From NCBI RefSeq assembly GCF_000422365.1, contig NZ_AULQ01000002.1, positions 1 to 64,000 on the forward strand: a DNA stretch of 64,000 nucleotides, read 5' to 3'. This DNA comes from Mesoflavibacter zeaxanthinifaciens DSM 18436. GTDB lineage: Bacteria; Bacteroidota; Bacteroidia; Flavobacteriales; Flavobacteriaceae. Below, one piece after another: positions 17,709-26,279 of the stretch (position 1 is its first letter; each line of letters begins with the position of its first letter). A model generated the notes under the pieces. That model saw nothing but the letters and a program-made list of their open reading frames with translations. It was not told the DNA's origin and made no database searches. The translations under genes were made by a program, and so were the position numbers.

Positions 17709-18398
17709 ATGCAAAATTTAATAAGAGATTTTATTAATGTTTTCTTCCCTTCAGTTTGTAACGCTTGTAAAAACTTACTTTATGATAATGAAGATTTTAT
17801 ATGTACAGATTGTAGACATAAATTACCAAATACAGAGTTTCATTTTAATAATGATAAAAGTATTGATAATGTTTTATACGGTCGTGTTGCTATAGAAAAC
17901 GGTACTGCTTTACTTAGGTTTGAAAAACAAGGCACGGTACAATATTTAATACATCAACTTAAATACGGTGGCAATGAAAAAGTAGGTGAATTTTTTGGAA
18001 AATGGATAGGCACAGAACTTAAAACTATAAAAAGTTATAATGATGTAGATATAGTAATACCAGTACCCTTACATCCAAAAAAACTAAAAAAACGTGGTTA
18101 TAATCAAGTTGAAAAATTTGGAAAAGAAATTGCTTACGCATTGCAAGCTGAATTTATAGATGATATTTTGATAAAAATTAGTGGTTCTTCAAAATCTCAA
18201 GCATCAAAAAAACGTCTTGAAAGATGGCAACTTAATAACGAACTTTTTTCTACTAAAAACATAGAAAAATTGAACAATAAACACATTTTATTAGTTGACG
18301 ATATAATTACTACTGGAAATACAATAGAGTCTTGCTGCATACAACTTCAAAAAGCAAATAATATAAAAATAAGCATTGCTTGTATGGCAATAGCATAA
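17709..18398 (+). CDS. comF: ComF family phosphoribosyltransferase-like protein
   Basis: This 229-residue cytoplasmic protein is related to the competence protein ComF. The N-terminus has a four-cysteine zinc-ribbon (Cys17, Cys20, Cys32, Cys35). The C-terminal half is a type I phosphoribosyltransferase fold with the PRPP loop 'HILLVDDIITTGNT' and the upstream 'VIPVPLHPKKLKKRGYNQ' block that is diagnostic of ComF/GntX proteins. ComF acts in natural transformation in Gram-positive bacteria. In Bacteroidota the gene is widespread, and a DNA-uptake role is presumed but not shown. The next gene starts 57 bases downstream on the same strand and may share the transcript. Confidence 0.92.
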   Translation: MQNLIRDFINVFFPSVCNACKNLLYDNEDFICTDCRHKLPNTEFHFNNDKSIDNVLYGRVAIENGTALLRFEKQGTVQYLIHQLKYGGNEKVGEFFGKWIGTELKTIKSYNDVDIVIPVPLHPKKLKKRGYNQVEKFGKEIAYALQAEFIDDILIKISGSSKSQASKKRLERWQLNNELFSTKNIEKLNNKHILLVDDIITTGNTIESCCIQLQKANNIKISIACMAIA

Positions 18399-18455
18399 AG
18401 GATTTTTCGTTAAGACATAAATATGTTGTTAATTTGTGCTTCTATTTGATTTTTT

Positions 18456-20066
18456 ATGCAAAAACGTTGGATAAATTTTAGTTTTTATTTAATACTAGCA
18501 CTTACTGCTATTAACTGTGCCAACCGTGGATCTATTGGTGGCGGACCAAAAGATGTAACTCCACCTGAAATAGTAAAAACTGTACCTGAAAATTACTCGA
18601 CTAACTTTAACGCAAACGAAATAAGAATCTACTTTAATGAATATGTAAAAGTTAAAAATTTACAGAAGCAGTTAATTATTTCGCCTCCAATGGATATTCA
18701 ACCAGAAATAACACCTTTAAGTTCTGCTAGTGAGTATATAAAAATTAAAATTTACGACATTTTAAAACCTAATACAACATACGCCTTTAATTTTGGTAAT
18801 AGTATTGTAGATAACAACGAAGAAAACCCTTACGAGTATTATCGTTACGTCTTTTCTACCGGAGACTATATTGATTCTTTAAATGTTAAAGGAAGTGTGG
18901 TAGATGGATTAGACCGAATAACAGAATCTTTCATATCTGTTCATCTTTACGAAGTAGATTCTACTTACACAGACTCAATCATATATAAAGAAAAACCTAA
19001 ATACGTCACCAACACATTAGATAGTACAACAAATTTTACTATCGAAAACTTAAAAGCTGGTACATACCGCTTAATTGCTTTAAAAGACAATAACAACAAT
19101 AATTTATACGAGCAAAAAAGTGATAAAATTGGCTTTTTTGAAGATTACATTACCGTACCAGATACTTCTGCTAATTATCAACTTAAAGTGTTTAAAGAAG
19201 ATTTAGATTATAAAGCATTTAAACCAAGATTAGTTGCAGGCGAAAAAATAGCATTTGGTTACCAAGGTGATTATACAAAAACTAAAATAGATGTATTATC
19301 CAAAGTACCTGAAGATTTTAAATTTAGAATTGTAAAAGAGCAAGACACAGATACTTTAAATTATTTTTACTACCCAAAATTAGAAGACACAGACTCTTTA
19401 ATTTTTAAAGTACAAAACGATAAAATAATAGACACATTTACTGTTAAGCTTAAGGATAATTTAAAAGACTCTTTAAATCTAAGAGCAGAACCTATAAATA
19501 CTATTGCTATAAACGAAAGTTTTAAATTAAAAGCTAATATCCCTATTACTAAAGTAAATAAGGATAACATTAGCATTATGGATAAAGACTCTGTATTTAT
19601 TGATTTTGATACTAAACTTGACACATTACTAAATCATCTGGAAATCAAATTTGCAAAAGAAGAAAAAAGCCAATATAAAATAACAATTTTACCAGAAACA
19701 GTAACAGACTTTTTTGAAAACACTAACGACTCTTTAAATTACAATTTGCAAACTCCAGATCCTGATGCGCTAGGAGAAGCAAGAGTTTTAGTAAAAAATG
19801 CAACTTATCCTATTTTAGTACAACTTGTTAATGATAAAAGTGAAGTTAAATACGAAAAGTATAGTACAAAACCAGAACCATTAGATTTTTTCTATTTAAA
19901 ACCAGGAAAATACTATTTAAGAGTTGTTTTTGACAGCAATAAAAACGGAAAATATGACACAGGTGATTTTTTAAGAAAAATTCAGCCAGAACGTGTAAGC
20001 TACCGTAAAAAAGAAGTCGAAATTAGGGTTGGTTGGAGTAATGTTGAAGAGTTTATTCTAAACTAA
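18456..20066 (+). CDS. Ig-like domain lipoprotein (Big_5 type)
   Basis: This 536-residue envelope protein has a type II signal peptide ending at Cys21 ('ALTAINC'). The mature start has the signature 'SIGGGPKDVTPPEIVKTVPEN', which opens a bacterial Ig-like domain with 'NEIRIYFNEYVKV' and 'LKPNTTYAFNFGNSIVDNNE' (about residues 40-145). Further beta-sandwich repeats follow ('LKAGTYRLIALKDNNNNNLYE', 'LKPGKYYLRVVFDSNKNGKYDTGDFL'), two of which resemble carboxypeptidase-regulatory or Cna-B folds with Asn/Asp-rich loops. I recall this family next to comF in many Bacteroidota. The role is unknown, perhaps envelope structure. The last 14 bases overlap the end of the convergent omega-amidase gene. Confidence 0.85.
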   Translation: MQKRWINFSFYLILALTAINCANRGSIGGGPKDVTPPEIVKTVPENYSTNFNANEIRIYFNEYVKVKNLQKQLIISPPMDIQPEITPLSSASEYIKIKIYDILKPNTTYAFNFGNSIVDNNEENPYEYYRYVFSTGDYIDSLNVKGSVVDGLDRITESFISVHLYEVDSTYTDSIIYKEKPKYVTNTLDSTTNFTIENLKAGTYRLIALKDNNNNNLYEQKSDKIGFFEDYITVPDTSANYQLKVFKEDLDYKAFKPRLVAGEKIAFGYQGDYTKTKIDVLSKVPEDFKFRIVKEQDTDTLNYFYYPKLEDTDSLIFKVQNDKIIDTFTVKLKDNLKDSLNLRAEPINTIAINESFKLKANIPITKVNKDNISIMDKDSVFIDFDTKLDTLLNHLEIKFAKEEKSQYKITILPETVTDFFENTNDSLNYNLQTPDPDALGEARVLVKNATYPILVQLVNDKSEVKYEKYSTKPEPLDFFYLKPGKYYLRVVFDSNKNGKYDTGDFLRKIQPERVSYRKKEVEIRVGWSNVEEFILN

Positions 20067-20838
20067 AACTATCTTTATCATCTAAAAAACGAAGTTTACT
20101 TCTTACATCATCAATATGTTTTTTGTTTAAAACTATTACTTCTACACCTTCAAAATTTGGCTGTATGGTTGAAAGTTTTTTACCTAAAGCATCATAGACT
20201 GCAGAGTGACCAGAATATTCATAGTTATTAGCATCTAAACCAACACGGTTAACACCAATACAATAACTCATGTTTTCTATTGCTCTAGCTTGTAACAAAG
20301 TATTCCAAGCATGTACTCTTATTTTTGGCCAATTAGCAACGTAGATTAATACATTATAATCTTCTTCAGCTATTCTTGTCCAAACAGGAAATCTTAAATC
20401 GTAACAAATTAGAGGTTGTATTTTAAAACCTTTATAATTTACGATGACTTTAGAATTTCCTCTTTTGTAAACCTTGTCTTCGCCTGCTAAAGTAAACGTG
20501 TGCTTTTTATCGTATGTGTCTACCAAACCATTTGGATGCACAAAAAATAATCTATTGTAATAATGGTTATTATCTTTAATTGCAACACTTCCGACAATAG
20601 CTGCTTGTTTTTGAAAAGCCATTTTCTTCATCCAAATAATGGTCTCTCCTTCTTCAGTTTCGGCAATATGTTCTGGCGTCATTGTAAAACCCGAAGTAAA
20701 CATTTCTGGTAATACAATTAGATCTACATCTTGTGTAATTTCTTCAATTTTTTTGGTGAAATTTTCTCTGTTTTGATTGGGATTTTCCCACACCAAATCT
20801 GCTTGAATTATCGCAACATGTAGAGTATTTTGTTCCAT
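20053..20838 (-). CDS. Nitrilase-superfamily omega-amidase (YafV-like)
   Basis: This 261-residue cytoplasmic amidohydrolase of the carbon-nitrogen hydrolase family probably hydrolyses alpha-ketoglutaramate or alpha-ketosuccinamate to the keto acid and ammonia (metabolite repair after glutamine transamination). The catalytic triad is visible: Glu45 in 'VLPEMFTSGF', Lys111 in 'YDKKHTF' and Cys145 in 'LICYDLRFPVW'. The 'FTSGF' and 'DLRFPVW' wording matches the omega-amidase branch rather than true nitrilases. Its ATG overlaps the TAA of the upstream Lys-rich gene by one base (TAATG), so translation is probably coupled. The 3' end overlaps the convergent Ig-like gene by 14 bases. Confidence 0.9.
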   Translation of the reverse strand: MEQNTLHVAIIQADLVWENPNQNRENFTKKIEEITQDVDLIVLPEMFTSGFTMTPEHIAETEEGETIIWMKKMAFQKQAAIVGSVAIKDNNHYYNRLFFVHPNGLVDTYDKKHTFTLAGEDKVYKRGNSKVIVNYKGFKIQPLICYDLRFPVWTRIAEEDYNVLIYVANWPKIRVHAWNTLLQARAIENMSYCIGVNRVGLDANNYEYSGHSAVYDALGKKLSTIQPNFEGVEVIVLNKKHIDDVRSKLRFLDDKDSFSLE

Positions 20839-21359
20839 TACAATTTTTTTAATTTCTTTTCTGCTTTGGCTACTTTATCATTAAGTTTTTCAATTTTTTT
20901 TAGCCATTTAGCTTCATCTTCTGTACTTAATTTTCCTTTTTTACTAAGTTTTTCATATTTAGATTGTGCTTTTTTAGCTTCTTTTTCGGCTTTTGCTAAT
21001 TGTTTTTCTGCTTTAGCTTTTTTAGCAATTGCATTTTCTTTCTTTTTTAATGCTTTTTGCGTCTTTTTTTGTTGTTTTTCAAGCTTTTTTAATTGTTTTG
21101 CTTGTTTTTTGGCTTGTTTTTTAGCTTTTTCAGATGCCTTTTTCTCTAATTCAATTTGTTTTAATGCGTTTTGCTTTTCTTCAGCTAAATTGTATATTTT
21201 TTGCTGCTGCTCTTCATTTAAAGCATTAGTAATATCCTTACCATTAGACAATATTGTTTTATCATCTACTTGGTATTTTTTATCGTCTAAAGTAACCTCT
21301 TGTGCAAATGTAAAACCTGCACCAAATAGGATAATAATTAAAGTAATTATTGATTTCAT
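20838..21359 (-). CDS. Exported Lys/Ala-rich coiled-coil protein
   Basis: This 173-residue protein begins with a cleavable signal peptide (about 19 residues, ending TFAQ). A short acidic region follows ('EVTLDDKKYQVDDKT'), then about 115 residues made almost only of Lys, Ala, Glu, Gln and Leu, which should form a very basic coiled coil (about residues 48-173, with 'KKAEKEAKK'-like runs and 'KKLKKL' at the end). Such a basic rod could bind polyanions such as DNA, LPS or capsule, but that is only inference. It is translationally coupled to the omega-amidase gene downstream. I know of no functional link between the two. The opposite strand is also open over this region, an effect of the biased composition. 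Confidence 0.75.
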   Translation of the reverse strand: MKSIITLIIILFGAGFTFAQEVTLDDKKYQVDDKTILSNGKDITNALNEEQQQKIYNLAEEKQNALKQIELEKKASEKAKKQAKKQAKQLKKLEKQQKKTQKALKKKENAIAKKAKAEKQLAKAEKEAKKAQSKYEKLSKKGKLSTEDEAKWLKKIEKLNDKVAKAEKKLKKL

Positions 21360-21427
21360 TTATAAAATATTTAATACCTAAATATAAGTAATTGATGTTT
21401 GCTGGCTTACGCCTTTAACTAATTTTT

Positions 21428-21435
21428 TATATTTG
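21428..21435 (+). promoter_or_regulatory. -7 promoter box of the S46 peptidase gene
   Basis: TATATTTG matches TAnnTTTG exactly and ends 21 bases before the ATG at 21457. An upstream in-frame TTG lies inside the box, which rules it out as the start. Confidence 0.55.
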
Positions 21436-21456
21436 AGTTTTAATAAACTAAATACA

Positions 21457-23550
21457 ATGAGACTTATAAAATTTTTACTGCTTTTTATCACTTTTAGTGT
21501 ATCTGCACAACAAGGTGGAATGTGGATTCCTTCGCTTTTGGATGGAATGAATGAAACCGAAATGGCTAACCTTGGAAGCATGCTTACTGCTGATGATATA
21601 TACAGCGTTAACAAATCTAGTTTAAAGGATGCTATCGGTCATTTTAATGGTGGTTGCACTACCGAAGTGATCTCTCCAAAAGGATTAATTTTAACTAATC
21701 ATCATTGTGGTTACAGTCAAATACAATCGCACTCTTCTTTAGAAAACGATTATATTAAAAATGGTTATTGGGCAATGAATTTAGATGAAGAATTGCCAAA
21801 CGAAGGTCTTTTTGTCGAATTTATTGTACGTATTGAAGATGTTACTAACGATGTTTTAGCTGGTGTAACTGATGAAATGTCTGAGAAAGAAAAACAATCT
21901 GTAATTGACAAAAACAGCAATAAAGTTCAGACTTACTACGATATAGAACCTTGGCAAGACACTAAAGTTAAGGCGTTTTATAAGGGTAATCAATATTTTT
22001 TATTTATTACAGAACGTTTTGAAGATATTAGATTAGTTGGTGCGCCACCAGCAAGCATAGGTAAATTTGGTAGCGATACAGATAATTGGGTATTCCCGAG
22101 ACATACCGGCGATTTTTCTTTATTTCGTATTTATGCAGATAAAAATAACAGACCAGCAAAATATAGTACAGACAACGTACCATACACACCAAAACATTAT
22201 TTACCAATATCTTTAGATGGTATAGAAGAAGACGATTTTACCATGGTATTTGGTTTTCCTGGTCGTACAAACGAATATCTTCCTGCAGTAGCTATACAAC
22301 ACATCACACAAGAATATAACCCAAGCAATATTGCAATACGCGAAGCTGCTTTAAAAGTTATTGACGCCAACATGAAAGCTAACGATGAGGTACGTATTAA
22401 ATACGCCTCTAAACAAGCAAGAATTGCTAACGCGTGGAAAAAATGGATTGGAGAAAATCTTGGTATCGAAAAAAGTAATGCAATAGCAGAACGACGTGCT
22501 TTTGAAGCTGAATTTACAAAAGCTTTAAAAGACAAAAATTTAGAAAGTAAATACGGAAACATTCTTCCTGAATTTGATCGACTTTATAAAGATTTTGCAG
22601 CAATAAACATTAAAAGAAGAAATTTTATTGAAGTATTTATTGTTACCAACGAGTTAATGACCATGACGCTTAGAGCTTATCAAATGGAGCAAGCTATTAA
22701 ACAAAATCCTGATAATTTTGAAAAAGCTAAAGCGCGTTTTGCTTCAACTTTAAAAAGTATTCATAAAAATTATGATGTAAATGTAGATAAAGGTGTTTTT
22801 AAAAACGTTATGCCTTTTTACACACAAAAAGTAGACGCTTCTATTTATGATAAAACAGCTCTTACAGATTTAAACGACGCATTAAAACTTCTTGATGGTA
22901 AACCAAAAGACGTCCTTAAAAAGTTAAATAAAGACGTTGCTTATAAATATGCAAAAGCATTTATTGATGAGTTTTACAGCACAATAAACCCAGAATTTGA
23001 AACTAAAAACGCACCGATCACTGCTTTAGAAAAACAATACATGAAAGCTTTGATGGAAGCGTTACCTGATGCTAGATATTTTCCTGACGCTAACAGTACA
23101 ATGCGTGTAACTTACGGGAAGGTAAAAGGCTATTCGCCTAAAGACGCAGTTTACTATATGCCAGTAAGCTACTTAGATGGTGTGATTGAAAAGTATGTAC
23201 CTGGTGATTACGAGTTTGATGTACCACAAAAACTTTTAGACCTATACGCTGCAAAAGATTTTGGACAATATGCAGATGCAAACGGTAAAGTACCTGTTTG
23301 CTTTTTAGGCACCAATCATACCACTGGAGGAAACTCTGGTAGTCCTGCAATAGACGCAAATGGTAATTTAATCGGACTAAATTTTGATCGCGTTTGGGAA
23401 GGTACAATGAGTGATATGAATTACGATCCAGAAATTTGTCGTAACATAATGGTTGACGCTAGATATGTTTTATTTATCATAGATAAATTTGCTGGTGCGA
23501 AACACTTAATTGAAGAGATGGAATTAGTGCATCCTAAAAAAAATAAATAA
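21457..23550 (+). CDS. S46 family dipeptidyl-peptidase, DPP11 type
   Basis: This 697-residue exported serine exopeptidase removes dipeptides from peptide N-termini in the periplasm. A signal peptide (about 17 residues, ending SVSAQ) is followed by the trypsin-like catalytic region split around a helical domain. His83 lies in 'LTNHHCGY', Asp in 'TDNWVFPRHTGDFSLFRIYAD', and the nucleophile Ser627 in 'TGGNSGSPAID'. Eighteen residues after the serine is Arg645 ('GLNFDR'). That position is Arg673 in Porphyromonas DPP11 (Asp/Glu preference) and Gly in DPP7, so I predict acidic P1 specificity. The ATG at 21457 is preferred over an upstream TTG, which lies in the promoter. The gene is monocistronic with a strong terminator. 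Confidence 0.95.
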   Translation: MRLIKFLLLFITFSVSAQQGGMWIPSLLDGMNETEMANLGSMLTADDIYSVNKSSLKDAIGHFNGGCTTEVISPKGLILTNHHCGYSQIQSHSSLENDYIKNGYWAMNLDEELPNEGLFVEFIVRIEDVTNDVLAGVTDEMSEKEKQSVIDKNSNKVQTYYDIEPWQDTKVKAFYKGNQYFLFITERFEDIRLVGAPPASIGKFGSDTDNWVFPRHTGDFSLFRIYADKNNRPAKYSTDNVPYTPKHYLPISLDGIEEDDFTMVFGFPGRTNEYLPAVAIQHITQEYNPSNIAIREAALKVIDANMKANDEVRIKYASKQARIANAWKKWIGENLGIEKSNAIAERRAFEAEFTKALKDKNLESKYGNILPEFDRLYKDFAAINIKRRNFIEVFIVTNELMTMTLRAYQMEQAIKQNPDNFEKAKARFASTLKSIHKNYDVNVDKGVFKNVMPFYTQKVDASIYDKTALTDLNDALKLLDGKPKDVLKKLNKDVAYKYAKAFIDEFYSTINPEFETKNAPITALEKQYMKALMEALPDARYFPDANSTMRVTYGKVKGYSPKDAVYYMPVSYLDGVIEKYVPGDYEFDVPQKLLDLYAAKDFGQYADANGKVPVCFLGTNHTTGGNSGSPAIDANGNLIGLNFDRVWEGTMSDMNYDPEICRNIMVDARYVLFIIDKFAGAKHLIEEMELVHPKKNK

Positions 23551-23560
23551 TCCTAATTTA

Positions 23561-23598
23561 AAAAAAAGCCGAAACTAAAAGTTTCGGCTTTTTTTTTA
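23561..23598. terminator. Bidirectional terminator between the peptidase and mutS-like genes
   Basis: AAAGCCGAAAC / GTTTCGGCTTT form a perfect stem with loop TAAAA, flanked by A-run and T-run, between convergent genes. Confidence 0.9.
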
Positions 23599-25365
23599 AA
23601 CAATATTCATCTTCTTTAACAAGAAGCTAGCATTCATGTTTTGACAAATTCCCTTTTTAAAGGTGTAATCAAAAAATAGCTCATCATTAACTATTTGAGC
23701 ATCGAAATAATAGTTTTTAACTGCTTGTAACTCTTTTTCTATTTCGCACAAACTTAAGTCGTGTGTAGCAATTATTCCTGTTGCTTTACTTGCCACCAAT
23801 TTCTCTACAAACTTTTTACTACCAATAGCTTTATCTGTACTGTTTGTTCCTTTTAATATTTCATCTAAAATGATAAAATAATCGTCGGTTTTAATAGTTT
23901 CAACTATATATTTAAGTCTGGTAAGCTCACTAAAAAAGTAGGAACTATCATCTGTTAAAGAGTCTGTTGTGCGCATACTTGTTATTAACTTTACGGGACT
24001 ATATTGACTTGACTTTGCGCAAACGGGCAAACCTACATTTGACATTACAATATGCAAAGATACAGTGCGTAAAAAAGTACTTTTACCAGCCATATTAGCG
24101 CCTGTAATTATAAAAAATTGTTGATTTTTAATTTCAAAGTCATTATCAACTCGCTTTTCTGACTTTAATAAAGGATGACCTAATTGCTCAACTTTAGTCG
24201 TTTGCTTGGTATCTAATATTTCAGGAAAAATATAATCTGGATTATTAAAAGTATAATTACCAAAACTGTTATAAGCATCAAAAAAACTAACCACTTCAAA
24301 CCACTGTTCTACGGTATCATGATAATTTTCTATCCATTTTTCTATGGAGAAACTGTGTTTAATATCTGTCAAAAAATAACCGTTACCAAAAATGGCAGAA
24401 ATGAAGTTATTACGATTATCTAATGCATCCATTGCTTTAGATAATTCTGTTAAAATCTCAGAAGCTTTTTTTGACTCTTGTTTTATTTTTTGTTGTTTAT
24501 CTTTTAGTAAAGAGGCGTTAAATTTTTCGTTTTCAATTAACTTAAGTAGCAACGCGTATTGTCTAAACGTATCTCTTATTTTATCTGTGCTTGAAGCTAA
24601 ACTGCTTAATTTTTTTAAATATTTACCAGTAATAAAAAAGCCAACAAAAATCCAGTATCCAAAATATTGTGGTTGTAAAATTTTAAAAATGACTAGTGCT
24701 AATAACACTAAAGATGAAATTCCGAAAACTAATGGAATATGCTTCATCCATTTTGGTAAAAAATTTTTATGATTATTTAAAAAATAAACGACTTGATTAA
24801 CATCGGTTTCTACGTGTATTAAACTTGCTGTTGCTTGATATTCTTGACGCCAACTAGGTTTTTCGGCTAACTCTTTTATAGCTTGTTGTCTATCTTTTAT
24901 ATTTGTTATTTGATTAGCTTTTAACGCATTTGCTAGTTTTTCCTGTCCTTGTTTTGTTGCTGTTCTATCTAAAAACTGAAAAAATGATCCTCTACCAAAC
25001 AAATCAATATCTAATGCATAATTATGATTAACATTTTGATATTGTTCTCCTTTGTCTTTATAGAAAAAATCTCCTGATATAATTCTAATTTCTTCCTCAT
25101 TAATTGAAACTAACTGTTTATATAACAACAGTTGTTTTTTTATATTGGTATATTTAGATAATAGCAATAAAAACAGGCTCAATCCAAGTGTAGTTATAAT
25201 TGAAAAAAATATCCATTCTCCAAAAAAACTATACAATCCAATTGTGGTAAGAATAAAAATCGAGAAGCGTAATAGACTTAAACCAAATAATTGCTTACTT
25301 AGTTTTGACACCTGATTAGAATAGTTTGTAATATTTTTTTGGTAAAAAGCAGAAGGTTGTTGCAT
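23596..25365 (-). CDS. Membrane-associated MutS-family ATPase
   Basis: This 589-residue protein combines an N-terminal membrane region with a C-terminal MutS ATPase domain. Hydrophobic pairs at about residues 28-70 and 205-250 look like four transmembrane segments. Canonical MutS has none and is also longer. The ATPase has Walker A ('ITGANMAGKSTFLR', near residue 420), a MutS-type 'SMRTTDSLTDDSSYFFSEL' block and Walker B ('YFIILDEILKGTNSTDKAIGS'). The mismatch-recognition domain I is absent. I start at the ATG at 25365. The longer frame begins at a TTG inside the sdhB terminator, and a -7 box lies directly before this ATG. I recall the family in Bacteroidota as 'MutS-related protein'. A DNA-repair role is not demonstrated. 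Confidence 0.88.
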   Translation of the reverse strand: MQQPSAFYQKNITNYSNQVSKLSKQLFGLSLLRFSIFILTTIGLYSFFGEWIFFSIITTLGLSLFLLLLSKYTNIKKQLLLYKQLVSINEEEIRIISGDFFYKDKGEQYQNVNHNYALDIDLFGRGSFFQFLDRTATKQGQEKLANALKANQITNIKDRQQAIKELAEKPSWRQEYQATASLIHVETDVNQVVYFLNNHKNFLPKWMKHIPLVFGISSLVLLALVIFKILQPQYFGYWIFVGFFITGKYLKKLSSLASSTDKIRDTFRQYALLLKLIENEKFNASLLKDKQQKIKQESKKASEILTELSKAMDALDNRNNFISAIFGNGYFLTDIKHSFSIEKWIENYHDTVEQWFEVVSFFDAYNSFGNYTFNNPDYIFPEILDTKQTTKVEQLGHPLLKSEKRVDNDFEIKNQQFFIITGANMAGKSTFLRTVSLHIVMSNVGLPVCAKSSQYSPVKLITSMRTTDSLTDDSSYFFSELTRLKYIVETIKTDDYFIILDEILKGTNSTDKAIGSKKFVEKLVASKATGIIATHDLSLCEIEKELQAVKNYYFDAQIVNDELFFDYTFKKGICQNMNASFLLKKMNIV

Positions 25366-25368
25366 ATT

Positions 25369-25376
25369 CAAAATTA
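25369..25376 (-). promoter_or_regulatory. -7 promoter box of the membrane MutS gene
   Basis: On the minus strand TAATTTTG lies three bases before the ATG at 25365, just downstream of the sdhB terminator. The transcript would be leaderless or nearly so. Confidence 0.55.
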
Positions 25377-25390
25377 AAAAGTAAAGAAAC

Positions 25391-25423
25391 AAAAAAATCT
25401 CAAGAAGCAAGCCTCTTGAGATT
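25391..25423 (-). terminator. Rho-independent terminator of the sdhCAB operon
   Basis: On the minus strand AATCTCAAGA and TCTTGAGATT (a perfect 10-bp stem, 8-base loop) are followed by a run of seven T residues, 31 bases after the sdhB stop codon. Confidence 0.88.
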
Positions 25424-25454
25424 TTACTAATTATATCTTATTTTAGGTTATAAA

Positions 25455-26201
25455 CTAACCTTTAAGACTTGCTTTTAAGTATTCGCTATTCATACGAGCT
25501 ATGTTTTCTAAAGAGATTCCTTTAGGACACTCAACCTCACATGCTCCTGTATTTGTACAGTTACCAAAACCTTCTTCGTCCATTTGCTTCACCATGTTCA
25601 TAACACGGTCTGTAGCTTCTACTTGTCCTTGTGGTAATAAAGCAAACTGAGATACTTTAGCACCAACAAAAAGCATTGCACTAGAGTTTTTACAGCTAGC
25701 TACACATGCACCGCAACCAATACATGTTGCTGCAGAAAATGCATCGTCTGCATCATGTTTATTTACAGGTATTGCATTAGCATCTATAGTATTACCAGAT
25801 GTATTTACAGAGATAAATCCTCCTGCGTGCTGTATACGATCAAAAGCACTTCTATCTACAACTAAATCTTTAATTACAGGGAACGCTTTTGCTCTAAATG
25901 GCTCTATAAAGATTGTGTCACCATCTTTAAACATACGCATATGTAATTGGCATGTTGTTACGCCTCTATCTGGTCCATGTGCTTCTCCATTAATATATAA
26001 AGAACACATACCGCAAATACCTTCACGACAGTCATGATCAAACGCAACAGGCTCTTCACCTTTGTTAATCAACTGTTCGTTTAATACGTCTAACATTTCT
26101 AAAAAAGACATATCTGGAGAAATATCGCTGACTTGATAGTCAACCATTTTTCCTTTATCGTTGGCGTTTTTTTGACGCCATATTTTTAATGTTAAATTCA
26201 T
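25455..26201 (-). CDS. sdhB: Succinate dehydrogenase / fumarate reductase iron-sulfur subunit
   Basis: This 248-residue subunit passes electrons from the flavoprotein to the membrane quinone through three iron-sulfur clusters. The N-terminal ferredoxin-like domain has the [2Fe-2S] cysteines in '[12 protein letters not shown]' and 'TCQLH'. The C-terminal domain has '[11 protein letters not shown]' and '[14 protein letters not shown]' for the [4Fe-4S] and [3Fe-4S] clusters. Sequence and gene order (C-A-B on one strand) are those of the B-type quinol:fumarate reductase-like complex usual in Bacteroidota, which works as complex II of the TCA cycle. It is the last gene of the operon, separated from sdhA by 78 bases that contain an intercistronic hairpin, and ends before a strong terminator. 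Confidence 0.97.
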   Translation of the reverse strand: MNLTLKIWRQKNANDKGKMVDYQVSDISPDMSFLEMLDVLNEQLINKGEEPVAFDHDCREGICGMCSLYINGEAHGPDRGVTTCQLHMRMFKDGDTIFIEPFRAKAFPVIKDLVVDRSAFDRIQHAGGFISVNTSGNTIDANAIPVNKHDADDAFSAATCIGCGACVASCKNSSAMLFVGAKVSQFALLPQGQVEATDRVMNMVKQMDEEGFGNCTNTGACEVECPKGISLENIARMNSEYLKASLKG

Positions 26202-26214
26202 ATATTCAGATTTT

Positions 26215-26275
26215 AGTATTGAGTATTGAGTATTGAGCGTTTAAATCTGTGTCTAACATCTCTTACCTCAATACT
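26215..26275 (-). repeat. sdhA-sdhB intercistronic tandem repeat with inverted partner
   Basis: TATTGAG is repeated three times head to tail at 26217-26237. Its complement CTCAATACT stands once at 26267-26275, so the mRNA can fold a hairpin in three alternative registers between the sdhA stop and sdhB start. Confidence 0.5.
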
Positions 26276-26279
26276 TAAT

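Noticed and set aside
20830-21381. Open 183-codon frame on the plus strand opposite the Lys-rich gene, very rich in Phe, Ser, Ala and Cys
   Set aside because: It is the complement of AAA/GCA-rich codons of the real gene. The Phe/Cys-rich product is an artefact of composition.
25366-25410. Longer N-terminus of the membrane MutS protein from a TTG at 25410
   Set aside because: This stretch contains part of the sdhB terminator and the mutS -7 box, so it is not translated.
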